NCBI GenBank assembly: GCA_003663045.1
Contig: QMZG01000063.1
Coordinates: forward strand, 1-6,566
Length of the DNA: 6,566 bases
Origin: Candidatus Altarchaeales archaeon
GTDB lineage: Archaea > Altiarchaeota > Altiarchaeia > IMC4 > QMZM01
Direction of reading: 5' to 3'
This document shows, piece after piece, positions 1 to 5,038 of this stretch. The notes below the pieces were generated by a model. The model was not told the DNA's origin and did no database searches. It was given only the letters and a program-made list of their open reading frames with translations. Within the stretch, counting starts at the first letter, position 1. Each line of letters begins with the position of its first letter. The translations under genes and the position numbers were made by a program.

Positions 1-87
1 TAGGACGATGGAAAAAGAAGAGCTGGATGTCTTCTTGTATCTCTTTTTTCTAAAATATACATCAGTCATCCATTCACCACGATTAAT
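1..87. other. Upstream tail with T-tract, no gene assignable
   Basis: No complete gene fits here. The frame used by the ATPase is open back to the window edge, but the residues before its position-122 ATG (IHSPRLIFIYININK and similar) look like translated A+T-rich promoter DNA. A pyrimidine-rich stretch at 41-51 with six T in a row (44-49) could be the U-tract terminator of a + strand gene lying to the left. A TAG at 1-3 or a TAA at 51-53 could be the stop of that gene, but too little is visible to choose. Confidence 0.3.
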
Positions 88-98
88 CTTTATATATA
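88..98 (+). promoter_or_regulatory. TATA box of the P-type ATPase gene
   Basis: The sequence CTTTATATATA is a good archaeal TATA box. Archaeal transcription starts about 25 bases downstream of the box centre, which places the start at roughly 117-122, next to the ATG at 122. This predicts a leaderless or nearly leaderless mRNA and is the main reason for rejecting the upstream ATG at position 8. A weak AAGGT lies just before the ATG but would fall at or outside the transcript end. Confidence 0.6.
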
Positions 99-121
99 TC
101 AATATTAATAAGGTATCGAGA

Positions 122-2929
122 ATGACCAAAGATTGGCATTCTATGGGGGTGGAGGATGTTCTGAAAGCATTGGATTCCGGAATGGAGGGTCTGGATCCGG
201 AACAGGTTAAAGAACGCCAAGAAAAATTTGGAGCAAATGAACTGCGGGAGATGAAGAGAGAAACTCCATTTCAGCTCTTTCTGAGTCAGTTCAAAAATTT
301 CCTAGTTATTATCCTGATATTTGCGGCATTTATTTCTCTAGCAACGGGGATCATTAAACATAACGAAGAGGAACTCGTAGAAGCCATTGCTATTCTAATT
401 GTGGTAATTTTCATTACTGTTGTTGGTTTTATTCAGGAATACAGGGCAGAGAAGGGGCTTTTAGCTTTAAAGAAGATGGTTTCTATCGATGCTCGCGTTA
501 TTAGAAATAACAGAAAGATAAAAATTCCGGCCAGAGAATTGGTTCCTGGTGATCTGATTTTGTTAGAGGCTGGAGATAAAATTCCAGCGGATTCCAGGCT
601 AATAGAGGTTATAGATCTGAAGGTAGATGAAGCTCCCTTGACCGGTGAATCGGTGCCAGTAGAAAAGGATATTTCTGAGCTGGAAAGGGAAACCACTCTG
701 GCAGATAGAAAGAATATGGTTTATATGGGTACCAATGCCATCTATGGAAAAGGAAAGGCGATAGTGGTAGAAACTGGGATGAATACCGAACTCGGGAAAA
801 TAGCAGAGAAGATTCAGACTATGGAGAGGGAAAAAACACCCTTGCAGTTGAGGCTGGACAGGGTTGGAAAGCAGATTGGTCTCATTGTGATAGTTCTCTG
901 TGCCATAATTTTCTCAGTTGGTATATTCAGGGGGGTGAATATCCTCACCATGTTTCTAACAGCTATAGCACTCGCCGTTGCAGCGGTTCCAGAGGGACTC
1001 CCGGCAGTAGTTACCGTTACCCTGGCAAGGGGAATGAGAAAGATGGTGGATAGAAATGCCATAGTGAGAAAATTAACCGCCGTAGAAACCTTGGGTTGTA
1101 CTGATTTCATCTGTTCTGATAAAACGGGAACACTCACCAGGAATGAGATGACCGTAAGGAAGATCTATGTGGATAAGAGGGTGATAGATGTTACTGGGGA
1201 GGGCTATCAACCTCTGGGAGAGTTTTTCTCCAGTGGTAAGATTTTTGATAAAGAGAATGATGAATTGCAGATTCTATTAAGGATATCAGCCCTCTGCAAT
1301 AATGCCTCTCTGGAAAAGATGGGAGATAAGTGGGAGATTACCGGGGATCCAACCGAGGCGGCACTGGTGGTAGCTGCATCAAAAGCCGAATTGTGGCAGG
1401 GTCAATTAAATAAGGAATATCCTCGCATATATGAGATCCCTTTCAGTTCCGAAAGAAAAAGGATGGCAACTGTTCACAGAACGCCAGATGGTGAGAAGGT
1501 AGCCTATGTAAAAGGGGCCCCAGATATCATTCTAGACCTGTGTGATTATATCCTTGAGGATGGCAAAATAAGAATGATTACCGAAGAGGATAGGAAAAAT
1601 ATTCTGGAGATAAATGATGAATTTGCAGAAAATGCCCTCAGGATTCTTGGAGTTGCTTATAGAAAATTGGAATTGGATCAGAAAATTAATTCGGATATAG
1701 AGAGGGAGTTAGTCTTCGTTGGTCTTTTGGGGATGATCGATCCCCCCAGAGAAGACGCCAAGGAAGCGGTTAATATAGCAAAGAATGCCGGGATTAGGTC
1801 AGTCATTGTAACCGGGGATCATAAACTGACGGCCATTGCGGTAGCAAAGGAGATGAACATGTTTAGAGAGGATGATAAGGTTTTGACCGGTACAGAACTG
1901 GAGAAGATTTCAGATGAGAAGTTTGAGAAGATAGTGGAAGATGTCACTATCTATGCAAGGGTCTCTCCAGAGCATAAACTGAGGATAGTGAAGGCTCTGA
2001 AAAAGAAAGGTCATATAGTGGCCATGACCGGCGATGGTGTGAATGATGCCCCGGCATTGAAAAGGGCAGATATCGGGATAGCAATGGGTATCACCGGAAC
2101 AGATGTGAGTAAGGAGGCAAGCGACATGGTCCTGGTGGATGATAATTTCGCTTCGATCGTATCGGCGATAGAAGAGGGTCGGGGGATCTATGATAATATT
2201 AAATTATTCATAAAATATCTCCTTTCCTGTAACATTGGGGAGGTAATGACCGTATTTATGGCCATGATGGCACTGGCAAAATTACCACTACTTCCCTTAC
2301 AAATACTCTGGATGAATCTATTAACAGATGCCGCTCCAGCCCTCGCCCTGGGATGGAATCCCGCAGATACCGATATAATGAAAAGAAGGCCCAGGGATCC
2401 TAAGGAACATATTATCACCAAGAGGACATTAAGTATGTTAATTGCTACAGGAACACTGATGTGTATTGGAACATTAATATTATTCAATCTTACTATCCCC
2501 TTAGAAGAAATCAAAATTCTGGAAGAAAAAAAGATGACACTGGAAGAAGATGTGAAGGGAATTCAAGATATTGAAATAAAAAAAATATTGGAAGAAAAGT
2601 TGAAAGAGATTAATAAAGCAATAGATGAACTATTGAAATATCCCAGAACCATGGCATTTACTACTCTGGTAATGTTCCAGCTATTCTATGCCCTTAGCTG
2701 CAGGTCGGAGAAGTATACCCTTTTCAAGGCGGGAATTCTCTCTAATAGATATCTTATATTAGCGGTAGTCTTCTCCATATTGATGCAAGTGGCGGTTGTG
2801 TATCTCCCCGTATTCCAAAATGTATTTGGAACGGTAGCACTGGGTCCTGTGGATTGGCTGATGATAATTGCAGTATCCATAACAGCTTTTATTATTCCGG
2901 AGTTGTGGAAGTTAAAAACCAGAGATTGA
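122..2929 (+). CDS. P2A-type cation-transporting ATPase (probably Ca2+)
   Basis: A 935-residue membrane pump that uses ATP to move a cation, most likely Ca2+, out of the cytoplasm. The domains run in family order: N-terminal cation-ATPase domain (about 4-70), M1-M2 (about 61-106), actuator with TGES (174-177), M3-M4 with PEGLP (290-294), phosphorylation motif DKTGTLT with Asp333, nucleotide-binding KGAP (Lys464), hinge TGDGVNDAP (636-644) and M5-M10. The SERCA site II ligands are present: Glu291 in M4, Asn704 and Glu707 in M5 (NIGE), Asn732, Thr735 and Asp736 in M6. The M8 ligand of SERCA site I is replaced by Gln853, so one Ca2+ per cycle is more likely, as in Golgi SPCA/PMR1 pumps. The PMR1 Gln in M6 linked to Mn2+ transport is Leu here. 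Residues 794-840 between M7 and M8 form an unusual Lys/Glu-rich helical insertion. The start at 122 follows the TATA spacing and the family's N-terminus. Exact ion specificity is inferred. Confidence 0.93.
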   Translation: MTKDWHSMGVEDVLKALDSGMEGLDPEQVKERQEKFGANELREMKRETPFQLFLSQFKNFLVIILIFAAFISLATGIIKHNEEELVEAIAILIVVIFITVVGFIQEYRAEKGLLALKKMVSIDARVIRNNRKIKIPARELVPGDLILLEAGDKIPADSRLIEVIDLKVDEAPLTGESVPVEKDISELERETTLADRKNMVYMGTNAIYGKGKAIVVETGMNTELGKIAEKIQTMEREKTPLQLRLDRVGKQIGLIVIVLCAIIFSVGIFRGVNILTMFLTAIALAVAAVPEGLPAVVTVTLARGMRKMVDRNAIVRKLTAVETLGCTDFICSDKTGTLTRNEMTVRKIYVDKRVIDVTGEGYQPLGEFFSSGKIFDKENDELQILLRISALCNNASLEKMGDKWEITGDPTEAALVVAASKAELWQGQLNKEYPRIYEIPFSSERKRMATVHRTPDGEKVAYVKGAPDIILDLCDYILEDGKIRMITEEDRKNILEINDEFAENALRILGVAYRKLELDQKINSDIERELVFVGLLGMIDPPREDAKEAVNIAKNAGIRSVIVTGDHKLTAIAVAKEMNMFREDDKVLTGTELEKISDEKFEKIVEDVTIYARVSPEHKLRIVKALKKKGHIVAMTGDGVNDAPALKRADIGIAMGITGTDVSKEASDMVLVDDNFASIVSAIEEGRGIYDNIKLFIKYLLSCNIGEVMTVFMAMMALAKLPLLPLQILWMNLLTDAAPALALGWNPADTDIMKRRPRDPKEHIITKRTLSMLIATGTLMCIGTLILFNLTIPLEEIKILEEKKMTLEEDVKGIQDIEIKKILEEKLKEINKAIDELLKYPRTMAFTTLVMFQLFYALSCRSEKYTLFKAGILSNRYLILAVVFSILMQVAVVYLPVFQNVFGTVALGPVDWLMIIAVSITAFIIPELWKLKTRD

Positions 2930-2963
2930 CGAAATTCCTTCTCCTCAGAGAGAAAGTGCATGA

Positions 2964-3217
2964 CAACGATTCATGATCGATGGTAAGGTTAAAGGTCTAT
3001 TGGAAAATCTGGGAATTAAGGAAAAGCTAAGCTTGGCCCAGACCATGACGTTTACCTCCCTGGTAATCTTTGAATTGGTGAGAATACATATAATACGGAA
3101 GCCACAGGGTTTGGGCTTTTCCAATAAATGGCTGATTCTGGCAATTTAAGCTCAATAGGTTTACAGTTAGTAGTTCTTTATTCCGTATACCCTTGTCAAT
3201 TCGAATTAGAGCGATAG
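2964..3217 (+). pseudogene. C-terminal remnant of a second P2A ATPase
   Basis: A frame open from 2964 (first ATG 2973) to TAA at 3147 encodes LAQTMTFTSLVIFELVRI, then a short loop and GLGFSNKWLILAI. This is the family pattern for M8 and the start of M9 in P2A pumps. After the stop, the frame beginning at AGC 3149 continues with SSIGLQLVVLYSVY, the expected rest of M9, until TAG at 3215. Reconnecting the two needs a frameshift at 3147-3148. A further frame change near 3187 gives IPLSIRIRAID, a weak match to the M9-M10 loop. The whole catalytic part is missing. The segment differs from the intact pump 35 bases upstream: it has Glu (3072-3074) at the SERCA site I position where the intact pump has Gln. 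It is therefore the relic of a paralogue and not a simple tail duplication. No promoter was seen. Confidence 0.72.
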
Positions 3218-3455
3218 ATGATGCAAAGGGATAGCCTCCAAAGGACTCCCCCCTCCGCACGTGCTGTCTGTCAATTAAATGGATTTGATGGGAAAGCAAC
3301 TCTAGTGTATTCAGCCGTGGTAGCAATGCGGGCGATGGCGATAAATGCGTTGCTTGGTAGTACAGAGGGACTATTTAGTAAGCTCATGCGGGTATTATCA
3401 CGAACCAAAGAGACACAATATGGAGAATGTGAGTTTATGTTATTTCTTTTCTTAA
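3218..3455. other. Intergenic stretch, nothing recognisable
   Basis: The + strand is open from 3218 to 3460 (80 codons), and a 99-codon frame on the - strand overlaps the ATPase remnant. Neither product resembles a family I know, neither has a promoter or ribosome site, and the - strand frame is antisense to real remnant coding. I see an 8-base palindrome GCACGTGC at 3257-3264 but no terminal repeats or RNA gene. The segment could be further decayed coding DNA, but nothing in it supports a specific origin. Confidence 0.4.
3434..3442 (+). promoter_or_regulatory. Possible TATA box of C/D RNA 1
   Basis: TTTATGTTA is a weak archaeal TATA-like element. Its centre lies about 25 bases before 3461-3464, where the terminal stem of the first C/D RNA candidate begins. 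The spacing fits independent transcription of the RNA, but the motif alone is not strong. Confidence 0.35.
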
Positions 3456-3460
3456 TCTAA

Positions 3461-3535
3461 GATTAGAATGCGTGATGACAAGTCCTGGCTGAACCTTTTG
3501 GTTGTGATGAGGCTTATGAGCGCTGATTCATAATC
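3461..3535 (+). ncRNA. Box C/D guide RNA candidate 1
   Basis: All four boxes of an archaeal C/D 2'-O-methylation guide RNA are present in order: C box GTGATGA (3472-3478), D' box CTGA (3489-3492), C' box GTGATGA (3504-3510) and D box CTGA (3523-3526). The C-D' spacer is 10 nt (CAAGTCCTGG) and the C'-D spacer is 12 nt (GGCTTATGAGCG), close to the constrained spacing of archaeal guides. GATTA (3461-3465) can pair with TAATC (3531-3535), and GAAT (3466-3469) with ATTC (3526-3529), giving a closing stem. By the box-plus-five rule, the D guide points to C34 in the anticodon loop CUCAUAA of a CAU-anticodon tRNA. Methylation of C34 in elongator tRNA-Met by a C/D RNA is known in other archaea such as Haloferax. 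I could not assign the target of the D' guide (complement CCAGGACUUG). Transcription is inferred. Confidence 0.68.
3505..3530 (+). repeat. 26-bp direct repeat, copy 1
   Basis: This is identical to 3613-3638, with a start-to-start distance of 108 bases. The repeat runs from the TGATGA box through the 12-nt guide and CTGA box to TTCA. Similarity stops sharply on both sides, so exactly the C'-guide-D half of the RNA is conserved. Confidence 0.95.
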
Positions 3536-3557
3536 TAATTCATGATGAATTCAATAA

Positions 3558-3583
3558 GTAGTGGGGTCATAGACCCCACCTAC
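3558..3583 (+). other. Strong hairpin between the two C/D RNAs
   Basis: GTAG (3558-3561) and TGGGGTC (3562-3568) pair with GACCCCA (3572-3578) and CTAC (3580-3583) around a three-base ATA loop, with one unpaired C at 3579. Eleven pairs, many of them G-C, make it the most stable local structure seen in the intergenic region. No T-run follows on either strand, so it is not a standard terminator. It may be a processing signal, part of an RNA, or a copy of a dispersed genomic palindrome. Confidence 0.6.
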
Positions 3584-3586
3584 ATA

Positions 3587-3638
3587 CTGATGATGAAACT
3601 TTCTGAAGTTTCTGATGAGGCTTATGAGCGCTGATTCA
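3587..3638 (+). ncRNA. Box C/D guide RNA candidate 2
   Basis: A second set of boxes: C box TGATGA (3588-3593, or ATGATGA at 3590-3596), D' box CTGA (3603-3606), C' box TGATGA (3613-3618) and D box CTGA (3631-3634). The C'-D spacer is the same 12-nt guide as in candidate 1, so it should address the same CAU-anticodon loop. The D' guide is shorter (6-9 nt, depending on the C box chosen) and unrelated to that of candidate 1. GAAACTT (3595-3601) and AAGTTTC (3606-3612) could instead form a 7-bp hairpin through the D' region. I see no convincing closing stem. The 3' end overlaps the complement of the lysA stop codon. It may be a working paralogue, or a half-copy made by duplication of the 26-bp repeat. 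Confidence 0.45.
3613..3638 (+). repeat. 26-bp direct repeat, copy 2
   Basis: This is identical to 3505-3530. Its last three bases (3636-3638) are the complement of the lysA TGA stop codon, so the repeat ends exactly at the end of that gene. Confidence 0.95.
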
Positions 3639-4910
3639 CCTCTTCAAATCCTCTGGCACCCTCTGATGCAAAAATAAATCCTCAAAACCTTCTCTTTCCC
3701 TTATTAGCTCTACTGAACCATCGCTTCTTATCAGAACCTCTGCCGGCAGTGGTCTTGAATTATAGCGACTGGACATACTGAAGCCATAAGCGCCAGTATC
3801 CAAGATAGCGAGGATGTCTCCCGCAATGATTTTTGGTAATTCTCTATCTCTTGCAAGAATATCCCCCGATTCACAGATATTTCCAGCGATGTCATATCTC
3901 TCGGTGGAATTTTCATTTTCTTTTCCTAAAACTCGAATTCTATGATATGCATTATACATCGCTGGTCTTAACAAGATGTTAAAGCCAGCATCAACATTTA
4001 CAAATTTTTTGTAGGGGGTTTCTTTTACACTCTGTACCCTACACAGAAGAATCCCAGAATTTCCAACCAAATACCTTCCAGGCTCCAACCACAACTCGGG
4101 TTCATAACTAAGTCTTTTATTCCATTTTTTGATTACCGGAATTATGGCATTTGCCAAATCTTCAGGGGTGGCAATTCTCTCTTCTTGATATGGAATCCCC
4201 AAACCACCGCCGATGTCCACAAATTTTAGTTCTATTCCCAATTCATTTTTTAATCTAAGAACAAATTCCATTAATTTCTCAACACCGTCGACAAATGGGC
4301 TTACCTCCGTAATCTGAGATCCGATATGCATATGGATTCCTAAGATTTCCATGCTCTGCATTTCTCCAGCCAATCTGTAGGCATTAAACGCTAGGCCATT
4401 TTCGATATGAATTCCAAACTTTGATTCCCTCAGACCGGTGGCTACCTTGGAGTGTGTCTTAGGATCTACACCTGGATTTATTCGGAAGGAAATCTTTGCC
4501 TTCTTTTTCTTTTTATTTGAGATCCTTCCAAGCAGCTGTAACTCATCTAAGGAATCTATATTGATGAGGATCCCGGCTTCTAATGCAGATTGAAGTTCTT
4601 CTTCAGTCTTGCAGTTATTGGTAAAGATTATATCTTCACTTGGAACTCCGACATTCAATGCCGTTTTTAACTCTCCTTTAGAAACCACATCTGCACCAGA
4701 ACCCTCCTCTCTCAGTATATGACAGATTGCCAGATTGCTATTAGCCTTATATGCGTAGAGAACCTTGACTCTTTTATATCTTTTATTAAATGCCGAGTAA
4801 AATTCCCGATAATTCTCCCGTATTCTATCTTCATAGTAGACATACGTTGGGGTTCCATTCTTTTTTGCAATTTTGATAAGATCTGAGAAATCCATTTTCA
4901 AAGGGTTCAT
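3636..4910 (-). CDS. lysA: Diaminopimelate decarboxylase
   Basis: A PLP enzyme of 424 residues, typical for the family. It decarboxylates meso-diaminopimelate to L-lysine, the last step of the DAP route, in the cytoplasm. The alanine-racemase-like barrel is N-terminal with the PLP lysine in YAYKANSN (Lys55), followed by HIGSQ (195-199), the phosphate-binding GGGLGIP (234-240) and EPGRY (276-280). The C-terminal beta domain has the catalytic CESGD (Cys346) and the substrate-facing DTGAYG (371-376). All key residues are intact. Met1 (4910) or Met6 (4895) could be the start; MDFSDLIKIA aligns better with a family N-terminus, and a TATA box sits at a suitable distance for either. A lysine run at 133-137 lies in a surface loop. 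The gene faces away from the DUF835 gene and runs into the C/D RNA locus, with no visible operon partner in the window. Confidence 0.95.
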   Translation of the reverse strand: MNPLKMDFSDLIKIAKKNGTPTYVYYEDRIRENYREFYSAFNKRYKRVKVLYAYKANSNLAICHILREEGSGADVVSKGELKTALNVGVPSEDIIFTNNCKTEEELQSALEAGILINIDSLDELQLLGRISNKKKKKAKISFRINPGVDPKTHSKVATGLRESKFGIHIENGLAFNAYRLAGEMQSMEILGIHMHIGSQITEVSPFVDGVEKLMEFVLRLKNELGIELKFVDIGGGLGIPYQEERIATPEDLANAIIPVIKKWNKRLSYEPELWLEPGRYLVGNSGILLCRVQSVKETPYKKFVNVDAGFNILLRPAMYNAYHRIRVLGKENENSTERYDIAGNICESGDILARDRELPKIIAGDILAILDTGAYGFSMSSRYNSRPLPAEVLIRSDGSVELIREREGFEDLFLHQRVPEDLKR

Positions 4911-4923
4911 ATAGGTTCATATA
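4904..4923 (-). repeat. Tandem 10-bp repeat over the lysA start
   Basis: GGTTCATATA (+ strand) occurs twice with no gap, at 4904-4913 and 4914-4923. On the coding strand each unit supplies an ATG: the inner one is lysA Met1 and the outer one is out of frame because the unit is not a multiple of three. The repeat also overlaps the TATA-like region, so it could be an operator or a simple slippage duplication. Confidence 0.6.
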
Positions 4924-4936
4924 AATTAATATACTA
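4917..4936 (-). promoter_or_regulatory. TATA region of lysA
   Basis: Read on the - strand this is TAGTATATTAATTTATATGA, containing two overlapping TATA-like cores. The one nearer the gene (TTTATATG) would start transcription near 4896, giving a leaderless mRNA beginning at Met6 (4895). The outer one (TATATTAA) would start it near 4905-4910, at Met1. No Shine-Dalgarno site precedes either ATG. Confidence 0.5.
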
Positions 4937-5038
4937 TTGTTGATAATTATTTAATGAATTTAATGAGTATTAGTATTTACTCCTATTAATCTATTGGAAA
5001 GGATGGATCGATCACTCATGTTAAGATGAATTCCAAAA
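4937..5038. promoter_or_regulatory. Divergent intergenic region, lysA / DUF835 gene
   Basis: This A+T-rich spacer must hold the DUF835 gene promoter. Candidate TATA elements are AGTATTTAC (4973-4980) and TATTAATCTATT (4984-4995), but neither lies 25 bases before the ATG at 5039. Both would give a leader containing earlier ATGs: MDRSLMLR (5003-5029) and a 16-codon frame starting at 5025, each with its own stop. GAGTA (4965-4969) and TACTC (4978-4982) form a small inverted repeat that could be an operator. No longer conserved element is visible. Confidence 0.35.

Noticed and set aside
8..121. N-terminal extension of the ATPase from the ATG at position 8
   Set aside because: It would translate the TATA box and A+T-rich promoter. 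P2A pumps normally begin close to the WHS-like motif that follows the ATG at 122.
433..1137. Antisense frames of 87 and 107 codons inside the ATPase gene
   Set aside because: They lie wholly opposite strongly conserved ATPase motifs and have no promoter or family resemblance, so they are shadows.
2188..2961. Antisense frames of 108 and 91 codons over the ATPase C-terminal half
   Set aside because: They are shadows of the transmembrane coding sequence with no independent support.
3027..3326. 99-codon - strand frame
   Set aside because: It is antisense to recognisable ATPase remnant coding and has no known family, promoter or ribosome site.
3218..3460. 80-codon + strand frame as a gene
   Set aside because: The product is unrecognised, there is no promoter or ribosome site, and it begins in DNA that looks like decayed ATPase coding.
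3558..3583. Intrinsic terminator for lysA or the ATPase
   Set aside because: Neither strand has a T-run after the stem, and archaeal termination depends mainly on U-tracts.
3505..3638. CRISPR array or attachment-site repeat
   Set aside because: There are only two 26-bp copies with an 82-base gap, and the identical unit is explained by C', guide and D boxes. No cas, integrase or transposase gene is present.
3731..3916. 61-codon frame within lysA
   Set aside because: It overlaps the conserved C-terminal domain of lysA in another frame and is not supported.
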